Below, one piece after another: positions 37,166-47,081 of a stretch of 64,000 bases of DNA (within the stretch, counting starts at the first letter, position 1; every line of letters begins with the position of its first letter). Source of the DNA: Bacillus sp. CHD6a (lineage in GTDB: Bacteria; Bacillota; Bacilli; Bacillales; Bacillaceae_I). The translations under genes and the position numbers were made by a program. The notes below the pieces were generated by a model, which saw only the letters and a list, made by a program, of their open reading frames with translations, ran no database searches and was not told the origin of the DNA. Location of the stretch: NCBI RefSeq assembly GCF_001293645.1, contig NZ_LBMD01000008.1:1-64000 (forward strand). Direction: 5' to 3'.

Positions 37166-37174
37166 TGGTATAAT
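37166..37174 (+). promoter_or_regulatory. Extended -10 promoter of the lipoprotein nuclease
   Basis: TGGTATAAT combines TG with a perfect -10 hexamer. No good -35 is seen. The transcript would start about 27 nt before the GTG codon. Confidence 0.6.
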
Positions 37175-37207
37175 GAGGAATACTTTTTGTAATGAAAGGA
37201 GTCAACC

Positions 37208-38038
37208 GTGAGATTAAAATTTAGTAGTTGGTGTTTGATGCTTGTGCTTGTTTTGGCAGGTTGCACATTGGATGAAAGTTCCTCCACTGTTATAGAGAAT
37301 GATTCACCTGAGATAGTACAAGAGCAAGCTAATCCAACCAGTGAAGCTTCTGCCGAAACCGAAACAGAGGGCCTAGAAAAGAATGAACCTGAATATGAAA
37401 GGACAGAGGTCCCTCTCGTTCGTGTTATAGATGGAGACACAATAAAGGTGAAAATAAATAATAAAGAAGAAAATATCCGTTTCTTGCTTATTGATACTCC
37501 AGAAACGAACCACCCTAGAATGGACGGCCCTCAGCCGTTTGGTCCAGAAGCGAAGAAGTTCATGGAAGAGTTCATGCAGGGGGGAAAAGTGGAAATAGAG
37601 CTCGATGTAAGCGAAAGGGACCACTATGGACGAATTTTAGCATACGTATATGTGAATGGTGTGTCAGCACAAGAAGAGCTTCTGAAGCGTGGATTGGCAC
37701 GAGTAGCATATATATTCCCACCTAACACGAGATATGTAGATAGCTATCAAGTTATCCAAGAGAAAGCGCAAGTGGAAGGAATAGGTATTTGGAGTGTAGA
37801 AAACTATGCACAGGAAGATGGCTTTTTTCCTGAATACGTCGAGGACCCTGATGCTGAAGTTCCTACCAAAGAAAATCTTGTGACAGAAAGCTGCACAGTA
37901 AAAGGGAATATAAGCTCAAGCGGCGAAAAGATCTATCACGTTGAAACGGGTGCTTACTATGATCGGACCATTCCTGAAGCGTGCTTTAACACGGAAGAAG
38001 AAGCAGAAAAAGCGGGATACAGAAAGTCTATGAGGTAA
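37208..38038 (+). CDS. Thermonuclease-family lipoprotein
   Basis: Secreted, lipid-anchored nuclease of the staphylococcal nuclease family. A signal peptide with lipobox LAGC (Cys about 19) is followed by an acidic linker. The SNase domain (about 75-200) has RVIDGDTIKVK, IRFLLIDTPE and the arginine in DHYGRILAYV. A small C-terminal domain (CTVKGNISSSGEKIYH..., AGYRKS) follows, as in B. subtilis YncB-like proteins. GTG start with AAAGGAG 6 nt upstream; 276 residues. It may act in nucleotide scavenging. Confidence 0.92.
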   Translation: MRLKFSSWCLMLVLVLAGCTLDESSSTVIENDSPEIVQEQANPTSEASAETETEGLEKNEPEYERTEVPLVRVIDGDTIKVKINNKEENIRFLLIDTPETNHPRMDGPQPFGPEAKKFMEEFMQGGKVEIELDVSERDHYGRILAYVYVNGVSAQEELLKRGLARVAYIFPPNTRYVDSYQVIQEKAQVEGIGIWSVENYAQEDGFFPEYVEDPDAEVPTKENLVTESCTVKGNISSSGEKIYHVETGAYYDRTIPEACFNTEEEAEKAGYRKSMR

Positions 38039-38050
38039 GCTGGGATAAAT

Positions 38051-38080
38051 GAAGAGGAGCCCGACTAAAGGCTCCTCTTC
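38051..38080. terminator. Terminator nuclease/yrhC
   Basis: GAAGAGGAGCC and GGCTCCTCTTC form an 11-bp perfect stem between the two convergent genes. Confidence 0.8.
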
Positions 38081-38086
38081 CATTTA

Positions 38087-38320
38087 TTATTGTTCATCCT
38101 GCTCTTGTAAGATCTTTTTCAACTTTCTCGCTCTCCATACGAAGTACACTGCCCCACCAAGTAAAACAACAGTGGCACCCATCATCGTAAAGAGCTGTGA
38201 AGCTTCTTTCCCTGCATGCTGAAAAGCAACTCCAATATATAAAAACACACTGACGGTCGTTAAAATAATGGCATATCTAGTATAATCTTGTATCTTTGCT
38301 TGTAATACCTTCGTATTCAT
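38087..38320 (-). CDS. yrhC: YrhC family membrane protein
   Basis: A 77-residue protein with two hydrophobic helices (about 16-32 and 42-62) and a charged C-terminus (RARKLKKILQEQDEQ). It resembles B. subtilis YrhC, which there follows yrhB directly. Here it is separated from mccB by an M32 carboxypeptidase gene. Function unknown. Confidence 0.8.
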   Translation of the reverse strand: MNTKVLQAKIQDYTRYAIILTTVSVFLYIGVAFQHAGKEASQLFTMMGATVVLLGGAVYFVWRARKLKKILQEQDEQ

Positions 38321-38397
38321 CTAGATTCCCCCCATCTATTATTCACTTTAACATAGTTTGCTAGGTTTTCCGGTATGTAATTTCTTCCGGAAACGTC

Positions 38398-38429
38398 AAA
38401 AGCCTTCTGCTGCTAAACAGAAGGCTTTT
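38398..38429 (-). terminator. Terminator of the M32 carboxypeptidase
   Basis: AAAAGCCTTCTG and CAGAAGGCTTTT form a 12-bp perfect stem just after the stop codon. Confidence 0.9.
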
Positions 38430-38443
38430 CCTATTAGAGATTG

Positions 38444-39979
38444 TTAAAAGTGATAGATAGCAGAATACTTCTCTTCTAAGTATCTTACCAAATATTTGGC
38501 ATCCAGTTCTTCCCCCGTCACTTTCACAATTAACTCATTTGGAGAATATAGTTTTCCATATTGATGGATATTCTCTCTTAACCATCCGCGAATTGCCATG
38601 AAGTCTCCCTGTTCAATCTTATGATAGAAATCTGGCATCTCCTTGATAAAAGTGTAAAGAATTTGCGCTGCATAAAGATTACCTAGAGAGTAAGAAGGGA
38701 AATATCCGAATCCGCCAAAGGACCAGTGGACATCCTGAAGGACACCAAGTGTGTCTGTTGGTGGCGTAATTCCTAAATACTCCTCCATTTTTTCATTCCA
38801 TACTTTAGGCAGATCCTTTACTTCATATTCCCCGGCAAATAAACCTTTTTCAATTTCATAGCGGATCATGATATGAAGATTATAAGTCAGCTCATCTGCT
38901 TCCACACGAATGAAAGACGGATCCACCTTGTTTGTAGCAGCATAGAAATCTTCCAATGTGATATTTTGCAGTTGCTCCGGAAAATGCTTTTGTAGATCTT
39001 TATAGAAGTAAGTCCAAAATTCCTTGCTGCGTCCTACCATATTTTCTAAGAAACGTGATTGAGATTCGTGTATACCAAAGGATGTCCCACTTCGAATCGC
39101 TCTTCCTTCATAGGCAGGGTTAACTCCTTGTTCATACATTCCGTGTCCTGCCTCATGGATGGTGCCAAAAATAGCGGAACGAACATTATCTTTTAAGTAA
39201 CGGGTAGTGATTCGAACATCTCCGGTATTAACAGAAGAAGCAAACGGATGCACTGTTTCGTCCAAGCGGCCTCCTTCCATATCGAATCCGATTAAAGGCA
39301 AAATGTATTGATTAAATTTCTTTTGAGCTTCTATATCATATTCCTGAGCGAAAATATCCTCTCTTGGTTGGGATTTAGAAGCTTTAATTTTATTTAATAT
39401 GTCTACACTTTTTTCGCGAAGCTCTTTAAACAATGGATCAAGCTTCTCAACAGTCAATCCAGGCTCAAACTCATTTAGCATCGCATTATATGGATGCCCT
39501 TCATAGCCATAATATTCACCGAACTTTTTCTTAAAAGCCAACACTTTTTCAAGAATAGGTGCGTAAGAGGTGAAATCATTCTTTTCACGTGCTTCTTCCC
39601 ATGCCTCATTCGCATCATTAACAAGAATGACATATTCTTGATATTCATCTGCAGGAATTTTTATGGATTGGTCGTAGTCCTTTCTTCTCTCGGTCACACA
39701 TGCTTTCGTTACTGCATCCAACTGTTCCCAAACATTTTCCTCTGTTAAGAATGTCAGCAATTCTCCCATTTCTTCTGAGATAGATAGTTTGAAAGCTTCC
39801 GTTGATAATGTTCCTCTTGCTTTTCCAAACAATGAACGCCCTTTTTTAGGTGCTTTTGTTTTAGAATCCCAGCTAAGAAGCCCCAACACGCCATTATAAT
39901 GGCAAAGCTTCTCATCAAGCTTGTTGAAGGCATCGACTTTTTCTTGAACGTTCTTTTCTAACACAGGTACTGTAGACAT
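38444..39979 (-). CDS. Carboxypeptidase M32 (Taq type)
   Basis: Cytosolic metallocarboxypeptidase that trims C-terminal residues. The zinc motif HEAGHGMYEQG (HExxH) is at about residue 270, with a downstream glutamate in IHESQSRFLEN. The start MSTVPVLEK is 6 nt after AGGAGG; an in-frame extension to 40069 has no such site. About 511 residues. B. subtilis has a related protein, YpwA. Here it lies between mccB and yrhC but has its own terminator, so it is probably a separate unit. Confidence 0.93.
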   Translation of the reverse strand: MSTVPVLEKNVQEKVDAFNKLDEKLCHYNGVLGLLSWDSKTKAPKKGRSLFGKARGTLSTEAFKLSISEEMGELLTFLTEENVWEQLDAVTKACVTERRKDYDQSIKIPADEYQEYVILVNDANEAWEEAREKNDFTSYAPILEKVLAFKKKFGEYYGYEGHPYNAMLNEFEPGLTVEKLDPLFKELREKSVDILNKIKASKSQPREDIFAQEYDIEAQKKFNQYILPLIGFDMEGGRLDETVHPFASSVNTGDVRITTRYLKDNVRSAIFGTIHEAGHGMYEQGVNPAYEGRAIRSGTSFGIHESQSRFLENMVGRSKEFWTYFYKDLQKHFPEQLQNITLEDFYAATNKVDPSFIRVEADELTYNLHIMIRYEIEKGLFAGEYEVKDLPKVWNEKMEEYLGITPPTDTLGVLQDVHWSFGGFGYFPSYSLGNLYAAQILYTFIKEMPDFYHKIEQGDFMAIRGWLRENIHQYGKLYSPNELIVKVTGEELDAKYLVRYLEEKYSAIYHF

Positions 39980-40069
39980 GATAATCCTCCTAGTAAAAAT
40001 AGTATGAAAATTATGTATTATTTTTATATTATAACAGATTTTTACTAGAACGCTAATCAACAACCTCAA

Positions 40070-40108
40070 AAAAGCCCTATAAGAGCTATGCTCTCATAGG
40101 ACCTTTTT
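40070..40108 (-). terminator. mccB operon terminator
   Basis: AAAGCCCTAT-AGAGC and GCTCT-ATAGG-CTTT form a long imperfect hairpin with T runs; it lies just after the mccB stop. Confidence 0.82.
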
Positions 40109-40116
40109 AGTAACTT

Positions 40117-42181
<2,065 letters not shown>

Positions 42182-42211
42182 TTATCCCCCCGCAAACATT
42201 ACTTCCGTGTG

Positions 42212-42913
42212 TTAAGCGTTTTTCAGCTCACTCAGCATATTTTCGATCAACATGGAAGAATGCAATGCTGCTTTACTTAGGAATTGATCAAAACTAATAT
42301 TGGATTCTTTTCCAGCGATGTCAGACAGTGCACGTATTACCACAAACGGCACTTCAAACGCATGGCAGACCTGTGCAATTGCCGCCGCTTCCATTTCCGC
42401 AGCTTGCAGCTTGGGCATCTTTTCACGAACCGCTTCCACACGCACTGGATCATTCATAAAGGAATCTCCCGTTGCAATCAGCCCTTCCACAACCTGCATG
42501 CCACTTATATTCTCAGCAGCTTTTTTTGCTAAAGCCATAAGCTTTGCATCCGCTTCAAATGCTGCCGGCAAGCCCGGAACTTGTCCGTACTCATATCCAA
42601 AAGCCGTTACATCCACATCATGATGGCGAACTTCCGTGGAAATTACAACATCTCCAACATTTAATGCTGGCGAGAACCCACCGGCAGATCCTGTATTAAT
42701 AACTACTTCAGGCTTGAAACGTTCTAAAAGTAAAGACGTACTAAGCGCCGCATTTACTTTCCCAATCCCTGATTTTGAAAGAACAACATCCACGCCATTC
42801 AATGTTCCTGTATAAAATTCACAACCTGCTACAGTTGTTGTTTCCATCCCTTCAATCTTTTCACGCATGATGGTTACTTCTTCTTCCATTGCTCCGATAA
42901 TTGCTACTTTCAT
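42212..42913 (-). CDS. mtnN: MTA/SAH nucleosidase
   Basis: Hydrolyses S-adenosylhomocysteine and 5'-methylthioadenosine, releasing adenine. The catalytic motifs GAMEEEV (N-terminal), [18 protein letters not shown] and RALSDIAG are present. It has 233 residues. It supplies S-ribosylhomocysteine for the homocysteine-to-cysteine pathway in this operon. Confidence 0.96.
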   Translation of the reverse strand: MKVAIIGAMEEEVTIMREKIEGMETTTVAGCEFYTGTLNGVDVVLSKSGIGKVNAALSTSLLLERFKPEVVINTGSAGGFSPALNVGDVVISTEVRHHDVDVTAFGYEYGQVPGLPAAFEADAKLMALAKKAAENISGMQVVEGLIATGDSFMNDPVRVEAVREKMPKLQAAEMEAAAIAQVCHAFEVPFVVIRALSDIAGKESNISFDQFLSKAALHSSMLIENMLSELKNA

Positions 42914-42991
42914 TATAAAATCCCTCTTTCCTTAATATGAGCGGCAGGAACATCCACCTCTTTAGAAAAGAGAACATGTAATGCCCACCTG

Positions 42992-43633
42992 CTATTGTTT
43001 TGTCGCTTCCATTACCCAGACAAAATGATTAAACCGCTGGTACTCCACTTCAAATCCATGCTTTTCGAAAATAGCTGTCAGGACATCCAGTGTTGTATAG
43101 TATTCAGTCTTTAAATCATTAGCAAGATTTAAAAACGTATGCTTTTCTGCCTGTTCAATTGTCGCTCTGTACGCCTCTTTATTTTCAAAGACCGTATCAG
43201 CAAATACTATTTTACCACCTTTATCAAGTAACTTTCCATAGTGCGCCACCGCTTCTTCCTTTTCTGCATCTGTAAGATGGTGAAACGCATACGTGCTGAC
43301 AATCGATTTAATTGGTTCAGATGGTATCGGAAAGCTCAGGAAATCCCCATCTTCAAGGCTGACCGTCTTTGGAAGCTTTTCCGCAGCTTTTTCTCGCATC
43401 GTTTCGGAAGGCTCAATAGCAAAAACTTCATGACCTCTTTTCAGCAACTGTGTTGTGAGGTTCCCCGTTCCTACTCCAAATTCTACAACAGGACTTAATG
43501 CCTTAACGGCCACATCCTTCAGAATATCATCATACCCACGGAAAACTTCTGCATATTCTTGATCCTTCCCACTTACTGTCGCATCATAATAATTTGCCCA
43601 ATCGTTAAACAGTTCGACGAATTCACGTCCCAT
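42992..43633 (-). CDS. yrrT: YrrT family SAM-dependent methyltransferase
   Basis: Class I methyltransferase of about 213 residues. SAM motif VEFGVGTGNLTTQLL, then VFAIEPSETMREKA. The substrate is not known. It heads the mtnN-mccA-mccB operon as in B. subtilis. ATG 43633 lies 8 nt after GGAG; the GTG at 43642 falls within the site. The promoter upstream carries a GGAATT element that could be part of a CymR site. Confidence 0.87.
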   Translation of the reverse strand: MGREFVELFNDWANYYDATVSGKDQEYAEVFRGYDDILKDVAVKALSPVVEFGVGTGNLTTQLLKRGHEVFAIEPSETMREKAAEKLPKTVSLEDGDFLSFPIPSEPIKSIVSTYAFHHLTDAEKEEAVAHYGKLLDKGGKIVFADTVFENKEAYRATIEQAEKHTFLNLANDLKTEYYTTLDVLTAIFEKHGFEVEYQRFNHFVWVMEATKQ

Positions 43634-43660
43634 AGTGATCACTCCACGAATAATTTATAT

Positions 43661-43705
43661 AATTCCTATAAGTATAGTATGCTTTTAAGAAATAACTGTT
43701 CTCAA
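43661..43705 (-). promoter_or_regulatory. yrrT operon promoter with possible CymR half-site
   Basis: On the minus strand TTGAGA (43700-43705) and CATACT (43676-43681) are 18 bp apart. GGAATT (43661-43666) follows at about +3 to +8. In B. subtilis CymR represses yrrT through a site ending in GGAATT. The rest of the CymR consensus is poorly matched here. Confidence 0.4.
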
Positions 43706-43842
43706 TCTAACACATGTTTCTATTTTCTTCAATGAAAATGTTTGGTAGGATATACTTAGAAAGTTGGTAGGAGTAGGATTAGTGCAATTTCATAAGGACT
43801 ACAAAACTACAAGTAGTAAACCCGACGAAAGGACTTGGAATT

Positions 43843-44052
43843 ATGAATTTTGAATTTAGTTTGTTGGAAGATAAAGTGGAATTCTTTGAAGCACTTGATT
43901 TAAAAACATTAGAGAAAAAGATAAATGAGCAAATTGATCATAACCGAGCCATCATGCTCGGGCTTCACTCCGTTTCTCATCAGATGCATGTAGACGAGGA
44001 AGGCAGACGCTTTTATAGTGCGGTCGTGCATTTTAGGTTAAAAGGGAAATAA
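43843..44052 (+). CDS. yrzA: YrzA family protein (DUF2536)
   Basis: A 69-residue protein beginning MNFEFSLLEDKVEFFEA and ending RRFYSAVVHFRLKGK, as in B. subtilis YrzA. No signal or membrane segment. Function unknown. It is divergent from the yrrT operon. Confidence 0.8.
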   Translation: MNFEFSLLEDKVEFFEALDLKTLEKKINEQIDHNRAIMLGLHSVSHQMHVDEEGRRFYSAVVHFRLKGK

Positions 44053-44117
44053 TCTCTGATATGTGTAACTTTAAGGAAGAGCAGTTCGTCTAGTAAGTTG
44101 AGAAGGAGGCGGACTGA

Positions 44118-44603
44118 ATGCGTGTATTAGTTATTGGTTTGGGTGTAGCAATGCTTTTCATTTTATCAGGATGTACCGGGCCTACAGGAGTGGATGACGC
44201 AGAATGGATGACACCCCCTGAAGCTGTTGTAATAGTTGATGGAGATACATATGAAACGGTGCGTGGGAGCTTCTGTTGGAGCAACAAACGTCAAGGAGGG
44301 TGTGAAGATCACTCCGGCTCTGTTGACCTGTTGGCAAATAAAGAACCAATCATTGTAGCTCCAGGAGAGGAAATAACAATCGACATACCAGATGGACCGG
44401 AGCCTAGTGAATATTCGGTAGATTTTTCGTTGACTGATCAATATGAGAACATTGTTGTCTTAGCAGTTGAGAACAAATTTAGTGCACCAACGGAAGAGGG
44501 GCTCTATTACTTCTCCTACTTTGCAAGGTGGGAAAATAAAACATATGACGGAGATGCCTACTACGCATTTCTGATTGAAGTGGACAAAAGCGCTCGGGAG
44601 TGA
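44118..44603 (+). CDS. Putative lipoprotein of unknown function
   Basis: 161 residues with a signal peptide and lipobox LSGC (Cys about 19). The mature part is acidic, with two cysteines in SFCWSNKRQGGCED that may form a disulfide, and a beta-rich C-terminal half ending EGLYYFSYFARW. No family recognised. AAGGAGG precedes the ATG by about 8 nt. A short stem AGCGCTCGGGAGTGAGCGTTTTTT overlaps its stop and should terminate it. Confidence 0.78.
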   Translation: MRVLVIGLGVAMLFILSGCTGPTGVDDAEWMTPPEAVVIVDGDTYETVRGSFCWSNKRQGGCEDHSGSVDLLANKEPIIVAPGEEITIDIPDGPEPSEYSVDFSLTDQYENIVVLAVENKFSAPTEEGLYYFSYFARWENKTYDGDAYYAFLIEVDKSARE

Positions 44604-44614
44604 GCGTTTTTTTG

Positions 44615-44818
44615 TTAGTAGAGAATGGTAGCTGATAAAAAAAGAAAAGCCGATAGCAAATATATGTATCCATAGATGTAGTTCTTGATTCTTAACTGGT
44701 TGATTGCAAACCAAAGCATTGAGAAACTTAATAAAATAACTCCAGATGAAAGATGGATAAAGACAATGGTGATAGATGCAAGTGCAAAAAGCAAACCTAG
44801 CTTGTTGAAAATATTCAA
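44615..44818 (-). CDS. Small two-helix membrane protein, unknown
   Basis: 67 residues with three hydrophobic stretches (GLLFALASITIVFIH, VILLSFSMLWFAI, YIYLLSAFLFLSATILY), so probably two or three membrane segments. A TTG start 10 nt after AGGAGG is the most likely; the longer frame begins inside that site. No family recognised. It is convergent with the lipoprotein gene. Confidence 0.6.
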   Translation of the reverse strand: MNIFNKLGLLFALASITIVFIHLSSGVILLSFSMLWFAINQLRIKNYIYGYIYLLSAFLFLSATILY

Positions 44819-44879
44819 TTGTATAATGCCTCCTTTCAACCCCTAGTATTTAATATACGTTTTTATCTTGGTGGAAGTT

Positions 44880-45845
44880 TCAAAGAAAATATCTCCTATT
44901 TTTAAAGCTACCCTCAAATTTTAACCCCATAGAAGCTAAATACTTAGATGCAACTGAAGCAGAAGGTAATCCGAGATAACACCTTAACTCCTTGTTGTTA
45001 ATCGTCTCTCCGATTAACAGTTTGTAATCATTAATCGCCTCTAAATGCGCAGTCTTAGAATAAGCGCTACACCCTTGGCAACCCCAAACTCCTCTTTTCC
45101 TAAGCATAGGGGCAGCTAAACACACTGTACAGAGTACACCTGTTATCAGTTCATTAACACTTATATTATAATGGTTGAGGAATTGGAAGTGATCCGTCGT
45201 ATGCTTTTTTATGAGTGTCCTAGAGAGTTTTTGGAGGCCTTGAGTACTTAACATAATATTTCCTTTAGATATATTTTGATCGATCTCTTTGAGGCGATTG
45301 GGCAAGTTCGTATGAAAGGTGACCTTTTTTGTAATAGAAGGAGTTGTCTTAATGAGGGTGGCGTTATTGTGGGTCAGAACAATTAAACTTGCGATAGGCA
45401 GTGGAGGAAAACCATTCTTTTTTAACCAAAGGGAAAGTTGATGTCGTTGCCTGGAAATCTGCGAAATAGGGTCTCCTAGTTTCTCTATATCTTCACTACC
45501 TGGCAAATGTCTTAATAGCTGGTTAGCACTTTCATCAAATTCCAACTTACCAGACATATATTTTGAATCGAGTATTATGCAATGTGTTGGTGCCAGTAAT
45601 AAGCTGTCCATTTGAAAATACCTGCTTTTTGGGTCTTCTAGTCTAAGACTATTAAGAATTAAATAGTTATCATTAGGCAGAAAAGTTAGGAAATAATCTA
45701 GCGCCTCTTCTCCTTTGTGACCGTAAGACAATTTACCGTGCTCTTGCTCTAAAATCAGATACTTTGGATGACTTTTAGGGACTCTTCGCAACCCAACTTC
45801 ATGGGTCAGTAATTTATGAGATTTTTCTCGTTGCTTTTTAATCAT
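44880..45845 (-). CDS. NERD domain-containing protein
   Basis: A 321-residue protein with an N-terminal nuclease-related (NERD) domain (about 40-165): GHKGEEALDYFL, then MDSLLLAPTHCIILDSKY with the expected acidic and lysine positions. The C-terminal third has two CxxC pairs (CTVC, CQGC) suggesting a zinc ribbon, followed by a helix-turn-helix-like end. GGAGGGG precedes ATG by 5 nt. NERD proteins are thought to act on DNA, but the role is not known. Confidence 0.82.
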   Translation of the reverse strand: MIKKQREKSHKLLTHEVGLRRVPKSHPKYLILEQEHGKLSYGHKGEEALDYFLTFLPNDNYLILNSLRLEDPKSRYFQMDSLLLAPTHCIILDSKYMSGKLEFDESANQLLRHLPGSEDIEKLGDPISQISRQRHQLSLWLKKNGFPPLPIASLIVLTHNNATLIKTTPSITKKVTFHTNLPNRLKEIDQNISKGNIMLSTQGLQKLSRTLIKKHTTDHFQFLNHYNISVNELITGVLCTVCLAAPMLRKRGVWGCQGCSAYSKTAHLEAINDYKLLIGETINNKELRCYLGLPSASVASKYLASMGLKFEGSFKNRRYFL

Positions 45846-45971
45846 TTTACCCCTCCTTTTTTGTCGATTCTTGTTATTTCTCTGTGCGAATGGTAGTTCC
45901 CTGCTAAAAAGTGGATATTTTTCAATTAAGTTTAGTTTCCTGTTTTATCCAAGAGATAGTTTAATGAAAAA

Positions 45972-46082
45972 TACTGTCGGAAAACACCCATTTACTGTCG
46001 GAGTCGGGGCAAATACAAGCGAAAAATCACAAAATACTGTCCAAGATTTTTAAATACTGTCCACACTGAGTTAAATACATGC
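45972..46082. repeat. Phased array of TACTGTC motifs, 21-bp period
   Basis: TACTGTC or decayed forms begin at 45972, 45993, 46014 (TACAAGC), 46035, 46055 and 46076 (TACATGC): intervals 21, 21, 21, 20, 21. Most copies are preceded by AAA. The array lies upstream of the NERD gene and after the yrrS terminator. The period equals that of the unrelated array at 16308-16516. The remaining gap (45846-45971, 46083-46231) shows no gene. Confidence 0.75.
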
Positions 46083-46231
46083 CAATCGACAAACCCTATC
46101 AAAGTTCGACATTCATCCCTTCCCCCGGTAATCTCACCATTCAACTCAAAGCCTCAAGTCCACCACCGCCTCCCCCACCAAAAGCCTTCAACACTTCAAT
46201 CCCTTGCCCTTCCCCTCAAGTCCAATCCCAC

Positions 46232-46262
46232 AAAAAAAGACCCACCCCCAATGGGATAGGTC
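46232..46262 (-). terminator. yrrS terminator
   Basis: On the minus strand GACCTATCCC pairs with GGGGTGGGTC (with G-T pairs), followed by TTTTTTT. Confidence 0.8.
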
Positions 46263-46289
46263 CGCCGCCTTTATGATAAATCACATACT

Positions 46290-46988
46290 TTACAACGCCT
46301 TAACCTGCTCTACCTTAGTAGGTTTCCACCCTTTGTTGGTTACCCACTCCAGATAGATTTTGAAGTTCTCGCCGGTGGATTTGTTTTTGATGGACGCTAC
46401 AGATAAGTGCTCGCTGCCGCCATTTCCTAGGAAGTATAATGTGTACTCCCCGCTTTTCATACGAGTAGCTGCTTCCACGGCTTTTAACTTTTCATTCCAG
46501 TCTACATGACCTTCTTCATAGACGGAGGTATGAGGCTCGGATTGAGACGTTCCAACAGGCCCCCAACCAGGATTGGTCATCGTTTTGATGACATTTGGGT
46601 CATCGGAGTTTTCGGAAACTTCTGTCTCAGAATCGTCGGCTTCTTCGGATTCTTCGTCTTTTTCCTTATCCTCTTTCTCTTTTTCTTTCTCAGCGGATTC
46701 TTCCGCTTCTTCCGTTTCAGCTTCAGCTTCTTCCTCGTCAGTTGGAGCAGCTTCCTCGGATTCTTGCTCGGTTTCGTTCTCTTCTGTTTCACTTAATTCC
46801 TGTTCCCCTGTAGCCAGCTGATTTTCGTTATCTGTAGCTGGGTCATTCTTTCCAAAGAACAAGGAGGAAGCAAGAACGATGATAAATATGAATACAACAC
46901 CAATCAGGATATTCAAGATCATGTTTGTTTTTTTACGTTTGGTTGTTCGGCCGTAACGTGAGCCACCTTTGTTAAAGTCTAAAGACAC
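46290..46988 (-). CDS. yrrS: YrrS family membrane protein (DUF1510)
   Basis: 232 residues: a short basic cytoplasmic N-terminus, one membrane helix (about 23-45, MILNILIGVVFIFIIVLASSLFF), a long Glu-rich low-complexity linker (about 60-125), and a C-terminal globular DUF1510 domain outside the cell (WGPVGTSQ..., WVTNKGWKPTKVEQV). In B. subtilis yrrS is cotranscribed with pbpI; here it follows pbpI by 93 nt. Likely linked to cell-wall synthesis in sporulation. Confidence 0.88.
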   Translation of the reverse strand: MSLDFNKGGSRYGRTTKRKKTNMILNILIGVVFIFIIVLASSLFFGKNDPATDNENQLATGEQELSETEENETEQESEEAAPTDEEEAEAETEEAEESAEKEKEKEDKEKDEESEEADDSETEVSENSDDPNVIKTMTNPGWGPVGTSQSEPHTSVYEEGHVDWNEKLKAVEAATRMKSGEYTLYFLGNGGSEHLSVASIKNKSTGENFKIYLEWVTNKGWKPTKVEQVKAL

Positions 46989-47081
46989 GACAGTCCCTCC
47001 TAGTCAAAGCCAAATATAGTATAATTACAATAGCTTATTGTACCATCATTACTTTAAAAAGCACAGTGAAAAGGATTGCCA

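Noticed and set aside
46079-46276. Proline-rich 65-residue plus-strand ORF
   Set aside because: It lies over the last unit of the TACTGTC array and the yrrS terminator, and has no ribosome site.
46506-46821. Ser/Phe-rich ORFs opposite the Glu-rich part of yrrS
   Set aside because: They arise from the complement of the GAA/GAG-rich linker.
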